Below are positions 32,836 to 41,845 of a stretch of 64,000 nt of DNA, piece by piece; within the stretch, counting starts at the first letter, position 1; the number at the start of each line of letters is the position of its first letter. Location of the stretch: positions 100,659 through 164,658 of the forward strand of contig CAYNMV010000002.1 of NCBI GenBank assembly GCA_964398315.1. Direction: 5' to 3'. The stretch comes from JADLCB01 sp964398315 (GTDB lineage Bacteria > Planctomycetota > Phycisphaerae > Tepidisphaerales > Tepidisphaeraceae). Below the pieces are notes generated by a model that had not been told where the DNA came from, searched no databases, and saw only the letters and a list, made by a program, of their open reading frames with translations. Position numbers and translations under genes: made by a program.

Positions 32836-33630
32836 ATGAATTTCCTCCGCCCGCTTATCCAGCGAAAACTCTCCGAGCTGCTCGGCACGCCGGTCGAGAT
32901 GGACCAGCTTGATGCAGCGCCGCTCAAGGGGGAGGCCCTCGCCCGCAACGTGCGCATCGCCGGGGATGACCCGGTCCATCCGCTGCTGCGCATTGATGCC
33001 ATTCGCTTTGCGATCTCGCTGATGGGAATGTTTCAGAAGCGCGTGATCGTCAAGTCGCTGACGATCGACCGGCCGGTGGTGAACCTTCGGCGAACGCTCG
33101 ATGGCCGCTGGAATCTCCCGCCGCGCACGGTGGAAGAGAAGGCCGATCCATCTGAGGAAGCCAGCGCCTGGCAATTCGATGCGGAAAAAATCCTGCTCAT
33201 CGACGGGCAGGTCCTTCTTTCCATCGAGCTGGAAAGCGGCTGGTATGACCTGGCCCTCGATGGCCTGGCCGGGCAGACCGAGCGCGGGGCCCGTGAGCTG
33301 CGTTTCACCTTCCTGGGGCGGTCGTTGCGGGCCGGCGGGCGGCCGGTGACAACCGGTGAGGTGAAACTGGCCGGCACGCTCACCGACTTCGATGACCTGC
33401 GGCAGATCCTGGCCTCCGGTCTGACTGCCACGCTCGAACTGGAGCCGATCCTGCGCCTGATTGCCCAGGTCCCGCGCCTGGAGAGCCGGCAGATGAACCT
33501 GGTGCTGGACAGTGCGGTTGATATCGCCGAACTGATTGCCCTCCTGCCGCCCCTGCCCGTGCTGGCACCGCTGGGAAAGCTCAATCTCCGCGGCCCGTTG
33601 CGCCTGTCGACGGATCTGTCGATTGGATAA
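32836..33630 (+). CDS. AsmA/DUF748-like protein
   Basis: 264 residues. The N-terminal MNFLRPLIQRKLSELLGTPVEMDQL and LKGEALARNVRIAG, followed by VKSLTIDRPVVNLRRTLDGRWN, is the repeating pattern of AsmA/DUF748 proteins, which form long beta bridges for lipid transport at the envelope. Here the protein is short, and a membrane helix is not evident at the N-terminus, so it may be truncated or only a domain. The start at 32836 has no ribosome site. Confidence 0.6.
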   Translation: MNFLRPLIQRKLSELLGTPVEMDQLDAAPLKGEALARNVRIAGDDPVHPLLRIDAIRFAISLMGMFQKRVIVKSLTIDRPVVNLRRTLDGRWNLPPRTVEEKADPSEEASAWQFDAEKILLIDGQVLLSIELESGWYDLALDGLAGQTERGARELRFTFLGRSLRAGGRPVTTGEVKLAGTLTDFDDLRQILASGLTATLELEPILRLIAQVPRLESRQMNLVLDSAVDIAELIALLPPLPVLAPLGKLNLRGPLRLSTDLSIG

Positions 33631-33658
33631 TCGGTCGTTGCGAAGACCTGCCGCCGCT

Positions 33659-33687
33659 TTGCGTTTTCTGTCCAACGGGTCTACAAA
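33659..33687 (+). promoter_or_regulatory. Promoter of purM-like gene, short-leader type
   Basis: TTGCGT (33659-33664), a 17-bp spacer and TACAAA (33682-33687), with the ATG 9 nt further on. Confidence 0.65.
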
Positions 33688-33696
33688 AGCGATGCA

Positions 33697-34806
33697 ATGA
33701 AGCAGCAGTCGGTGACTTATGAGCAGGCGGGGGTGGATTATGGGCCGCTGGACGCCTTCAAACGGGCATGCCAGGCGGCGGCGGCGGCCACCAGCGGCGC
33801 GCTGGCGGCTCACGGTTTTACCGAACCGCCGGCCATCCGCGGCGAAAGCGCCTATCTTATCGAAGGCCCTGATGCCTACTGGGCGCATGTTGAGGAAGGG
33901 CTGGGCACCAAGAATCTGATCGCCGATGCCATGCTCGAGTTGACCGGCCGGTCGCTGTATCGGAATGTGGGCATTGACACGGTTGCCACCATCGTCAACG
34001 ACCTGGCCACCACCGGCGCGCTGCCGATCAGTGTGGCCATGCATGCGGCGGTGGGGGATGCCAACTGGTTCAGCCACGCCCAGCGCACCCAGGACTTGGC
34101 GGCCGGCTTTGCCGAAGGTTGCCGACTGGCCGGTGCGGTCTGGGGCGGCGGCGAGACGCCAGCGCTCAAGGGGATCGTCGATCCCAGGACGATCGTGCTG
34201 GCCGGCAGTGCCTTTGGGCGCATCGCGCCCAAGCACAACCGCATTACCGGCAAGGTCAGGGACGGTGATGCGATCGTGATGCTCGCCAGCAGCGGCGTGC
34301 AGACCAACGGCCTGACCCTCTGCCGGGCGATCGCCGACCGCCTGCCGGAAGGGTATCTCACGAAGATCGGCGACGGCCGCACCTATGGCGAAGCACTGCT
34401 GGATGCGAGCGTGATCTACGTGGACTACATCGCCGCCTGCCAGAAGGCCGGGATCGACCTGCACTATGCCGCCCACCTGACCGGCCACGGGTGGCGCAAG
34501 GTGATGCGGCTGGAAGAACCATTCGTCTACCGCATCGATCAACTGGCGCCGGCGCTGCCGATCTTCGAGTTCCTGGCCCAGGCCGGGCCGATCGATCAGC
34601 GCGAGATGTACGCTACGTTCAACATGGGCGCGGGCTGGGCGGTGTACGTGGATGAAGCGGATGTGCCGCGCTGCCTGGAGATCGCCAGGCAGACGAATCA
34701 CGTGGCCTGGCGAGCCGGCACGGTCAGCAGGCAGGGCGATCGCAAGGCGGTGGAGATCGCGCCGCTGGGGATCGTGTTCGAGGGAAGTTCACTTCAGGTG
34801 CGATAG
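33697..34806 (+). CDS. purM: Phosphoribosylformylglycinamidine cyclo-ligase (AIR synthase)
   Basis: 369 residues. PurM closes the imidazole ring in purine synthesis, using ATP. The start VTYEQAGVDYGPLDAFKRAC, the metal and ATP-binding IDTVATIVNDLATTGALP, the GEGT-like GAVWGGGETPALKG, LASSGVQTNGLTLCR (SSGxHTNG with Gln for His) and HLTGHGWRKVMRLE, MYATFNMGAGW are in the usual order. The Gln in SSGVQTNG and His in TGHG differ from the common SSGLHTNG and TGGG. The ATG at 33697 is 9 nt after a -10 box and has no ribosome site. Confidence 0.88.
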   Translation: MKQQSVTYEQAGVDYGPLDAFKRACQAAAAATSGALAAHGFTEPPAIRGESAYLIEGPDAYWAHVEEGLGTKNLIADAMLELTGRSLYRNVGIDTVATIVNDLATTGALPISVAMHAAVGDANWFSHAQRTQDLAAGFAEGCRLAGAVWGGGETPALKGIVDPRTIVLAGSAFGRIAPKHNRITGKVRDGDAIVMLASSGVQTNGLTLCRAIADRLPEGYLTKIGDGRTYGEALLDASVIYVDYIAACQKAGIDLHYAAHLTGHGWRKVMRLEEPFVYRIDQLAPALPIFEFLAQAGPIDQREMYATFNMGAGWAVYVDEADVPRCLEIARQTNHVAWRAGTVSRQGDRKAVEIAPLGIVFEGSSLQVR

Positions 34807-34877
34807 GACCCCATTGCACCCGGCCCGCGCTCGGCCGCGGGAGGAATCGAAGCCGATCGGTTGGAGCCAGCGCGCGT

Positions 34878-35231
34878 ATGAACAACCTGTTTACCAAGCA
34901 CGAGGTTGGCAAGGTGATGGTGGTGGCACTGCTGCTGCCGGACACGCTCGACTCGACCGAGTTCGATCGCCTCAACACCGCGCTGCTGGAGCTGGTGGAC
35001 AGCCATGGCCATCGCCGCTGGGTAATCGACCTGAGTGGATCACGCTACCTGGGCAGTGCGGTGCTGGGGTTGCTGGTGAACCTGCGCCAGCGCATACGCG
35101 CGGCCCAGGGCACGCTGGTGCTGTGCGGCCTGCATGCGCAACTGGAGGAAGTGTTCCATGCCACGAGCCTGGTGCGCCTGTTCCCCATCGTGCGGACGCG
35201 CGATGAGGCCGTGCGCGTGGCAGCGCGGTAG
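34878..35231 (+). CDS. STAS-domain protein (anti-anti-sigma-like)
   Basis: 117 residues forming a single STAS domain: VMVVALLLPDTLDSTEFDRL, VIDLSGSRYLGSAVLGLLVN (the phosphoacceptor loop, Ser at SGS or GSA) and TLVLCGLHAQLEEVFHAT. STAS proteins such as SpoIIAA bind anti-sigma kinases and are switched by phosphorylation. No serine kinase or phosphatase gene adjoins it. A weak GGAG lies 13 nt before the ATG at 34878. Confidence 0.85.
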   Translation: MNNLFTKHEVGKVMVVALLLPDTLDSTEFDRLNTALLELVDSHGHRRWVIDLSGSRYLGSAVLGLLVNLRQRIRAAQGTLVLCGLHAQLEEVFHATSLVRLFPIVRTRDEAVRVAAR

Positions 35232-35306
35232 GCGGGCCGCCGGTTGGCTCACCCCCGGCGGCTGTGGCAAAAGGTCCGGGGCGCGTGCCATTTCTGCTTT
35301 CCGGCT

Positions 35307-35312
35307 TATTAT
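35307..35312 (+). promoter_or_regulatory. -10 box of cdsA
   Basis: TATTAT ends 6 nt before the cdsA ATG. No good -35 box is seen at 16-18 bp. Confidence 0.5.
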
Positions 35313-35318
35313 CCCGCC

Positions 35319-36245
35319 ATGGATTCATCGCTGCGCAAACGCCTGACGTTCGGCCCGATCATGCTGGCGGGGCTGGCGGGGTTGCTGTGGTTCGATCACG
35401 CCGTCGAGCAATGGACGCGCGACTGGGCGGTGCGCACCTTCGAGGGCATGACCCACGGCATCGGCGGCGTCGGCGTGCTGCTGGGGCTGGCGGTGATCCT
35501 GCCGATGGCGGTGGTGGAGATTGCCCGGCTGTTCACGGCTGAGAACGTGCGGCCGTACCGCTTCATCGCTTCGGTCGGCTGCACCGCCCTGGTGCTGCAT
35601 GCGTTCCTGACTCAGTTCCCCCGCTTCAAGCTGATTGCCGCCTCGACGCTGGCGTTCATCGTCGTGTTCGTGATGCTCTGGGCAGCGCTGCGGCGGGCGA
35701 TGCAGCGCCAGCCCAGCGATGCCATCGTGCGCATGGCCGGCACTGTGCTGGCCACGCTCTACCTCGGCGGGCTGGGGTGGTTCCTGCTGGCCATCCGCGT
35801 CAAGCAGTCGATCTTTTTCGAAGGCCAGACGATGAAAGTCGTCTTCGTGCTGCTGGTGGTGAAGTTCACCGACATCGGCGCCTACTTCGGCGGGCGGGCA
35901 TTCGGGCGGCACAAGCTGATCCCCTGGCTCTCGCCGGGCAAGACGTGGGAAGGCCTGCTGGCTGGCATGCTGACCGCCGGGGTGCTGGGCATGGCCCTGG
36001 CCCCGTTCATCAGCCCCAGCACTCCGGAAGGGCCGGAAGCGCTGCTGTGGTACCAGGGGCTGATCCTCGGCTTCATCCTCGGCGGCATCGGCCAGCTCGG
36101 CGATCTGCTGGAAAGCCTCATGAAGCGCGATGCCGGCGTCAAAGACTCAGGCGGCCTGATTCCCGGCTTCGGCGGTGTCCTCGATGTCATCGACTCGCCG
36201 CTGCTGGCTTCCCCCTTTGCCTACCTGCTGTTCAGCATCATTTGA
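35319..36245 (+). CDS. cdsA: Phosphatidate cytidylyltransferase
   Basis: 308 residues with about eight membrane helices. CdsA makes CDP-diacylglycerol from phosphatidate and CTP at the inner membrane, the branch point of phospholipid synthesis. The signature LGDLLESLMKRDAGVKDSGG with LIPGFGGVLDVIDS near the C-terminus, and KFTDIGAYFGGRAFGRHK then LSPGKTWEG, are all present. ATG 35319 is preferred over the in-frame codon at 35244 because it starts at the conserved RKRLTFGPIML and has a -10 box 6 nt upstream. Confidence 0.95.
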   Translation: MDSSLRKRLTFGPIMLAGLAGLLWFDHAVEQWTRDWAVRTFEGMTHGIGGVGVLLGLAVILPMAVVEIARLFTAENVRPYRFIASVGCTALVLHAFLTQFPRFKLIAASTLAFIVVFVMLWAALRRAMQRQPSDAIVRMAGTVLATLYLGGLGWFLLAIRVKQSIFFEGQTMKVVFVLLVVKFTDIGAYFGGRAFGRHKLIPWLSPGKTWEGLLAGMLTAGVLGMALAPFISPSTPEGPEALLWYQGLILGFILGGIGQLGDLLESLMKRDAGVKDSGGLIPGFGGVLDVIDSPLLASPFAYLLFSII

Positions 36246-36392
36246 AGCGTGTTTCCCCACGGGTGGGCACGGATACGCAGGTGTGCAGATATGCGAGAGC
36301 CCGCCACGCACGTACACAAATAAGCACGCGTGCCGAATCCGTTGCCCGTGTGCATGCGCGGGCCGGTGCTTGATCAGTGCCACGATGGGTGG

Positions 36393-37220
36393 CTATTTCT
36401 TCTTCGCCGCACCTCGGCGTGTCCGTGGTTTTTCGGTCTTTTGCGGCTGGGCGGACGGCTCGCGCGGGGGGCGCTGGCCGGCTTCCTTGAGCTGGCCGAT
36501 TTCCCGGGCGGTGAGGGCCCGGAACTCGCCGGGCTGGAGATTGCCCAGGGTCAGGGGGCCGAGCTTGATGCGGGTCAGCTCGCGCACCTTGTGGCCGACC
36601 TTGGCCAGCATCCGGCGCACCTGACGGTTGCGGCCTTCGCGAATGGTGATTTCGAGGATGCTGCGCTGGCGGGTGCGCTTGATGACCTTGATGTGGCTGC
36701 GGCCGGTCTTGAAACCGGTTCCCTTCTTCGGGTCGGCCAGCCAGATGCCCTCGGCCAGTGTCTGCACCTGCTCGGGGGTGACGAACCCATCCACCACTGC
36801 GCGGTAGGTCTTGGCCACGCCGTAGCGGGGATGGGTGAGCTGGTTGGTCAGTTCGCCGTCATTGGTCAACAGCAGTAAACCGCGCGATTCGGCATCCAGC
36901 CGGCCCACCGGGTACAGCCGCGGCAGATCCGGCGGCAGCAGGTCGATGGCACGGGTCTGGTCACCCTGGGCGACGTTGGTGCTGTACACATCCTTGGGCT
37001 TGTTCAGGATGAAGTAGAGCCGCCCGGCCGAGGGGCTGGCGCTGAGCTTCACGCGCTGATTGTCGATGTCGATCTTGTCGCGCTCGAGATCGACGAGAAT
37101 CGGCAGCTCGGTCAAGACCTTGCCGTTCACCGCGATCCGCCCCTGGCGAACCATCTCCTCCACGTTTCGCCGTGAAGCCACGCCGGCGTTGGCCAGCACT
37201 TTCTGGATCCGTTCCTTCAT
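36393..37220 (-). CDS. rluB: 23S rRNA pseudouridine synthase, RluB/RsuA family
   Basis: 275 residues. An S4 RNA-binding domain (RIQKVLANAGVASRRNVEEM, residues 3-60) precedes the synthase domain with the catalytic Asp in GRLDAESRGLLLLTNDG and the later EGRNRQVRRMLAKVGHKV. The family converts a uridine of rRNA to pseudouridine; RluB and RsuA cannot be told apart firmly, and the C-terminus is a basic tail (RTRRGAAKKK). ATG 37220 begins the S4 domain and lies 9 nt after TACAGT. A much longer open frame upstream has no features. Confidence 0.9.
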   Translation of the reverse strand: MKERIQKVLANAGVASRRNVEEMVRQGRIAVNGKVLTELPILVDLERDKIDIDNQRVKLSASPSAGRLYFILNKPKDVYSTNVAQGDQTRAIDLLPPDLPRLYPVGRLDAESRGLLLLTNDGELTNQLTHPRYGVAKTYRAVVDGFVTPEQVQTLAEGIWLADPKKGTGFKTGRSHIKVIKRTRQRSILEITIREGRNRQVRRMLAKVGHKVRELTRIKLGPLTLGNLQPGEFRALTAREIGQLKEAGQRPPREPSAQPQKTEKPRTRRGAAKKK

Positions 37221-37229
37221 ACACCGCTC

Positions 37230-37259
37230 ACTGTACCGGAGCAGGGGCGGAAGGGCGAA
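37230..37259 (-). promoter_or_regulatory. Promoter of the rluB-like gene, short-leader type
   Basis: On the minus strand: TTCGCC (37259-37254), an 18-bp spacer, TACAGT (37235-37230), then 9 nt to the ATG. Confidence 0.5.
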
Positions 37260-37448
37260 GGGGCGAATGCGCTTGACGGCCCGATTGCCGCTTGTGCCCC
37301 GGGCGGGATGCTCGTTGGCGCCAGTGGGCCGGCGGCCGGCCATCACGGGTTGCCGGCCGCACTTGCGGGTTGACAGCGCTGGAAAAGGCATCAAACATGA
37401 GTCACAACACAGGGGGCCATATATCCAGGGCGGGGAAGGAGGCCAGCG

Positions 37449-38252
37449 ATGCTGAGCGATGAGCAGGTCGAGCGGTTCGAGCGGGATGGGTTTGTTGCGG
37501 GGCCACGGGTGCTGTCGGATGAGGCGGTCGAGGTGCTGCGCGCGGAGTTGCATCGCGTGATCGAGCAGCGCGAGCGGCCGGATGTGCCTCAGCCGGTGCT
37601 CTGCCACAACATGGGCCGGGATGGAGCGCCCATCTGGCAGATCGTGAATATCTGGATGGCCAGCGAACCGTTCAGGAACCTGGTAGCCGACCCGCTGATC
37701 TGCGGTGAGGTGGCCCAGTTGCACGCGGGGGTTCGATCGCTGCGGATCTGGCATGATCAGATCCAGTACAAGCCCGCCGGAAAGGGCGGGGTGAACATGT
37801 GGCACCAGGATTCGCTGTACTGGGGCATCCTCACACCCAAGGATGCGCAGGTCACCGCGTGGATCGCCCTGGATGATGTGGATGAGGATAACGGCTGCAT
37901 GAGCATGGTGCCCGGGTCACACCATTGGGGCCATGCCATCGATTACCTCCGCACGCTGCGCGATTTCGATCAGTTGCGACAGGTGAAGGAGTACGAGGGC
38001 CATCGCGTGGAGGTGGTGCCGTGCCCGGTGAAAAAAGGGCACGTGCATTACCATCACTCACTGACCTGGCACGGCTCGCATGCCAACCGGTCGCAGCGGC
38101 CGCGGCGGGCCATCGCCCTGCACTACATGACCGGCGAAACGCGCTACATCGGCGGCGGTGAACACCTGATGAAGCAGTTTGTGACGGTCGCCGATGGCCA
38201 GCCCCTCGAGGGCGAGCATTTTCCCGTGGTCTGGCAACGGCCTGAGCAGTGA
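37449..38252 (+). CDS. Phytanoyl-CoA dioxygenase (PhyH) family protein
   Basis: 267 residues. An Fe(II)/2-oxoglutarate oxygenase fold with the iron ligands His-x-Asp in NMWHQDSLYWG and a distal His in LTWHGSHANRS; the Arg for 2-oxoglutarate is likely in SQRPRRAIALHY. The substrate is unknown; planctomycetes carry many paralogues. AGGAGG about 6 nt before the ATG at 37449 gives a firm start. It converges with glmS. Confidence 0.88.
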   Translation: MLSDEQVERFERDGFVAGPRVLSDEAVEVLRAELHRVIEQRERPDVPQPVLCHNMGRDGAPIWQIVNIWMASEPFRNLVADPLICGEVAQLHAGVRSLRIWHDQIQYKPAGKGGVNMWHQDSLYWGILTPKDAQVTAWIALDDVDEDNGCMSMVPGSHHWGHAIDYLRTLRDFDQLRQVKEYEGHRVEVVPCPVKKGHVHYHHSLTWHGSHANRSQRPRRAIALHYMTGETRYIGGGEHLMKQFVTVADGQPLEGEHFPVVWQRPEQ

Positions 38253-38302
38253 TGCGCTTGCCCAGGCAATCGATCGACCTGCGCGCGTGCCGGCATCAGG
38301 CA

Positions 38303-38352
38303 GGCGGGATCGGCTGCGCGCTGGCGTCTGCGGGCGCGCAACCGATCCCGCC
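38303..38352. other. Large hairpin between PhyH and glmS
   Basis: GGCGGGATCGG-C-TGCGCGC pairs with GCGCGCA-A-CCGATCCCGCC, 18 bp with one mismatch around a 12-nt loop. There is no T run on either strand. It sits between converging genes, so it may end or protect both mRNAs. Confidence 0.6.
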
Positions 38353-38379
38353 CATCTTGATCGCGCTGAAGGCGTGCTG

Positions 38380-40251
38380 CTATTCCACCGTCACGCTCTT
38401 GGCCAGGTTGCGGGGCTTGTCCACGTTGCAGCCGCGGTGGACGGCGGCGTGGTAGGCCATAAGCTGCATCGGCAGCACCGTCAGCAGCGGCTGGAGGCTT
38501 TCCATCGTGTCCGGCACGTAGATCACATGCTCGCTGTAGCGGCGGATGTTCTCATCGCCTTCGGTGGCGATGACGATCACCTTGCCGCCGCGGGCGCGGA
38601 CCTCCTCGATGTTGCTGATGACCTTCTCGTACTGGTAGCCCTGGGTGGCGACGAACACCACGGGCATGCCATCGTTGATCAGCGCGATCGGGCCGTGCTT
38701 CATCTCGGCCGCGGGCATTCCCTCGGCGTGGATGTAGCTGATTTCCTTGATTTTCAGCGCGCCTTCCAGCGCCACCGGGTAGTGATAGCCGCGCCCCAGG
38801 AACAGCCAGTTCTCGCGGTCGCAGTGCGCTTCGGTGATCTGGCGAACCAGCTCGCTCTGCTCCAGCACCTTCTGCATCTGCTCGGGGATGGCACACAGGG
38901 CATCGAGGATTTCCTGGTGCTGCTGGGGGCTCATGAAACGCCGGCGGCCCAGGTACAGCGCCAGCATCGTCAGTACGACGCACTGGCAGGTGAACGCCTT
39001 GGTGCTGGCCACGCCGATCTCGGGGCCGGCGTGCAGGTAGATGCCGCCATCCACCTCGCGCGCGATGGTGCTGCCGACCACGTTAACGATCCCCAGGCTC
39101 AGGGCGCCTTTCTCCTTGGCCTCGCGCAGGGCCGCCAGGGTGTCGGCGGTTTCACCGGACTGGCTGATGGCCACCACCACCGTGTTTTCCTCCACCAGCG
39201 GGTTGCGGTAGCGGAACTCGCTGGCGTAGGTCGTCTCGGTGACGATCTTGGCCAGGTCTTCGATCAGGTAATCACCCACCAGCCCGGCGTGCCAGGCCGT
39301 ACCCTGGCCAGTGAGGATAAACCGCCGGGCACGGAGCAATTCCTTGTTAAAATTGGCCAGCCCGCCGAGGACGATGCGGTTTTCCTTCTGCTCGACCCGC
39401 CCGCGGATGCAGTTCTGCACGGCCTGGGGCTGCTCGAAGATCTCCTTGAGCATGTAGTGGGGGTAGTCGCCCAGTTCATACTCTTCGAGCTTGGTCTCAA
39501 GTTGGGTGACAACCGGATGCACATCGATGTCGTCGATGGTGCTGGTGCGGAAGCTGTCCGGCTTCAGCACGGCCATTTCGTTGTCGTTGAGGTAGATCAC
39601 CTGGGCGGTATGGCCGACGATGGCGCTGGCATCGGAGGCGACAATGTACTCATCCTGCCCCACGCCGATGATCAGCGGGCTGCCCTTGCGGGCCACCACC
39701 ATGGTGTCCGGCTCGTCCTGACAGATAACCGCGATGCCATAGGTGCCTTCCACCTCATGCAGAGCGGCCTGCACCGCCATTTTCAGAATGCTGCTTCCAT
39801 CGGGCAGGTTGTTGCGGGTTTTGATGTCCTGGTACAGGTCGCCGATCAGCACCGCCAGCACCTCGGTATCGGTCTGGCTGTGGAAGGCATGGCCTTTGGC
39901 CGTCAGGAATTTTTTCAAAGCGGCGTAGTTCTCGATGATGCCGTTGTGGACCAGGGCGATGTGGCCGGTGTCATCGGTGTGGGGGTGGGCGTTGATTTCG
40001 GTGACGGTGCCGTGGGTGGCCCAGCGGGTGTGGCCCATGCCGATGGAGGCGGGCTGCATGATCTTGTCCTGCTGCAGCACCGATTCCAGGACGCTGATGC
40101 GCCCAACCGCCCGGCGGATGTGCAAATCGCCCTTCTGGTCAATCACCGCGATACCGGCCGAGTCATAACCACGGTATTCCAGGCGCTTAAGTCCTTCAAT
40201 GAGCAGAGGTTGGGCGATTTTCCGGCCGATATACGCGACGATTCCGCACAT
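38380..40251 (-). CDS. glmS: Glutamine--fructose-6-phosphate aminotransferase (isomerizing)
   Basis: 623 residues. GlmS makes glucosamine-6-phosphate from fructose-6-phosphate and glutamine for cell-wall and lipopolysaccharide sugars. The N-terminal nucleophile Cys2 is in MCGIVAYIGR, with GHTRWATHG and HNGIIENYAALK in the amidotransferase domain. Two SIS domains follow (AISQSGETADTLAAL and FLGRGYHYPVALEGALKIKE), and the end NLAKSVTVE is typical. GGGAG 8 nt before the ATG sets the start. I looked for a glmS ribozyme in the leader and did not find its core. Confidence 0.97.
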   Translation of the reverse strand: MCGIVAYIGRKIAQPLLIEGLKRLEYRGYDSAGIAVIDQKGDLHIRRAVGRISVLESVLQQDKIMQPASIGMGHTRWATHGTVTEINAHPHTDDTGHIALVHNGIIENYAALKKFLTAKGHAFHSQTDTEVLAVLIGDLYQDIKTRNNLPDGSSILKMAVQAALHEVEGTYGIAVICQDEPDTMVVARKGSPLIIGVGQDEYIVASDASAIVGHTAQVIYLNDNEMAVLKPDSFRTSTIDDIDVHPVVTQLETKLEEYELGDYPHYMLKEIFEQPQAVQNCIRGRVEQKENRIVLGGLANFNKELLRARRFILTGQGTAWHAGLVGDYLIEDLAKIVTETTYASEFRYRNPLVEENTVVVAISQSGETADTLAALREAKEKGALSLGIVNVVGSTIAREVDGGIYLHAGPEIGVASTKAFTCQCVVLTMLALYLGRRRFMSPQQHQEILDALCAIPEQMQKVLEQSELVRQITEAHCDRENWLFLGRGYHYPVALEGALKIKEISYIHAEGMPAAEMKHGPIALINDGMPVVFVATQGYQYEKVISNIEEVRARGGKVIVIATEGDENIRRYSEHVIYVPDTMESLQPLLTVLPMQLMAYHAAVHRGCNVDKPRNLAKSVTVE

Positions 40252-40617
40252 AGTCTAACTCCCGTAATTTGGCGCGATTGAAATTAAGCCCCGACAGGTC
40301 TGATGTGCTCAAGTGTAATACACACCAGGCGAGCGGCAACGAAAGAAGGCGGATTTCCGCAGGTTATCGGACGTTATACCGGGGGCGGTGGTTCACTCTG
40401 GGAGGATCAGTTGGATGATGCGCCACCCGCGATGGCGCGCAACCAGATCTGGTGTGCCGCAGGATTTTACAATGCCTTTGGGCCGAGCGGGGCTGCTGGT
40501 CGGTTTGTTGGTGTGCCATCATCTGGCAGCCAGCATGTACCGTTGAGCGGGCTCATCAGTTCTATCTGAGGTCGCCCGTTGGGACAAATCGCGTTCAGGC
40601 GGAGACAGTGGGGTGAT
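40252..40617. other. Region between glmS and rpmA, no gene supported
   Basis: It contains the glmS leader; minus-strand TATAAC at 40377-40372 is a possible -10. A plus-strand frame of 88 codons (from 40303) has no recognisable features, no ribosome site and a biased composition. Confidence 0.45.
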
Positions 40618-40657
40618 CCAAAAAGAAAACGACCCGGCGCACGAATACGCCGGGTCG
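40618..40657 (-). terminator. Terminator of rpmA
   Basis: CGACCCGGCG pairs perfectly with CGCCGGGTCG around an 8-nt loop; on the minus strand TTTTCTTTTT follows. Confidence 0.9.
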
Positions 40658-40685
40658 AGTGTTTTGTGCAGCCAGTGGATGCCGC

Positions 40686-40934
40686 TCAGGCGGTGACCGC
40701 CTCGCGGACATGCACCTTGCGGCCCTGGAACTCAACGGTCCCATCCTTGAGGGCGAAGATGGTGTAATCCTTGCCCAGGCCGACATTAAAACCGGGCCGG
40801 AACTTGGTGCCGCGCTGGCGGATGATGATGCCCCCGGCCGGGACGAACTGCCCGCCGTAAGCCTTGACCCCGCGGTACTGCGGATTGCTGTCGCGGCCGT
40901 TTCTGCTCGAACCTTGACCCTTCTTATGTGCCAT
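40686..40934 (-). CDS. rpmA: 50S ribosomal protein L27
   Basis: 82 residues, normal length. L27 reaches the peptidyl-transferase centre with its N-terminus. MAHKKGQGSSRNGRDSNPQY is the bacterial signature, and AGGIIIRQRGTKFRPG follows. AGGT lies 7 nt before the ATG. rplU (L21), which usually precedes rpmA, is absent from the 466 bp upstream. Confidence 0.97.
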   Translation of the reverse strand: MAHKKGQGSSRNGRDSNPQYRGVKAYGGQFVPAGGIIIRQRGTKFRPGFNVGLGKDYTIFALKDGTVEFQGRKVHVREAVTA

Positions 40935-41400
40935 GACTTTACCTGTCTGAGAAAACCAACAGTAGAACGCCCGCCGGGCCTGCCCGGTTCGGTCGAGCCG
41001 CGCACTTTACCGCAATGCCCAGGCAGACGCAAGGGCGGGTGGGGGGTTCGGGGTTCATGTGTCGTGGTTCAGACAACATGATGTTCAAAAAAGATGCAGG
41101 GAAACCGCATTTTTCGCTGCGCTTGGGGATGGCGGCCATCGGCTGCCAGCCGCCTGCGCTGTGCTGCCCGGTTAAGCGCCTTTGCAGGTCTGTCAGAATT
41201 ACACCTTATCTTGTCATCCAGCGTTGCGCTAAGTAGGATAGAGATATTGTGTTTGGTGCGCCATTCGGTCTTGCCGGGGTGCACCACGGGCCTGGGCGGC
41301 CACAGCGGAGGCGCCAGGCTCGAAACGGGCCTTTTGACGTCCCATCTCGCAAGGCTCGATCCATGTAAGTTCGGGTCTTTGCGGGGGTTGGAACCGAAAC
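40935..41400. other. Region between rpmA and the rny operon
   Basis: It holds the rpmA leader and the promoter at 41211-41239. Reading frames on either strand have no domain features. Nothing else is supported. Confidence 0.5.
41211..41239 (+). promoter_or_regulatory. Probable promoter of the rny operon
   Basis: TTGTCA (41211-41216), a 17-bp spacer and TAGGAT (41234-41239). The transcript would start near 41246 and run through 41401 into rny. Confidence 0.6.
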
Positions 41401-41676
41401 GTGGAATTTCTCGGAGTCGATCTCGTTGGGGTGCAACCGATCCTGCTGACGGTCACGATGCTGCTGTCGGTGGGATGGCTCGTTGCGCTGGGGCGAAAGA
41501 TGCACGCCTGGGGCAGCCCCCGGCCGATCATCCTGCTCCAACCCGCACCCACCCCTGAGCGGTTGCCCGCATCGAGCGGCGGTCCCCGACGGCGATCGCC
41601 GGCCGGTCTCCTGACCCGAGCCCCTCCCGTTCCCATTGCCCAGCGGTTGGTCTTCCTCGATCCCTCGGTCGAGTGA
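41401..41676 (+). CDS. Possible small membrane protein upstream of rny
   Basis: 91 codons from GTG 41401. One membrane helix (PILLTVTMLLSVGWLVALG, residues 13-31), then a Pro/Arg-rich tail. A G-rich stretch 10-15 nt before the GTG and the good promoter 160 bp upstream argue for translation, but no family is recognised and composition in this genome makes chance frames common. Uncertain. Confidence 0.35.
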   Translation: MEFLGVDLVGVQPILLTVTMLLSVGWLVALGRKMHAWGSPRPIILLQPAPTPERLPASSGGPRRRSPAGLLTRAPPVPIAQRLVFLDPSVE

Positions 41677-41845
41677 ATGGCCGCTGCGCGCATGCGGTTG
41701 CCCAGCGCACGTCCCGAGGCCCTATCGATCCGCCCTGAAACAGCCGGTCGCGTGCCGGTCTGCGCCCGCAGGATGCGGCGATCCGGGCTTCCCGAGCCTC
41801 CGTCTCCTGCCCGTGGCCGGATTCACGCGCTAGTGAGATACCATC

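Noticed and set aside
32818..40281. Long antisense frames at 32818-34701 and 38194-40281
   Set aside because: They lie opposite AsmA-like/purM and glmS, all of which are clear, and encode low-complexity sequence.
40252..40400. glmS ribozyme in the glmS leader
   Set aside because: The conserved ribozyme core could not be found on the minus strand, and a normal ribosome site precedes the ATG.
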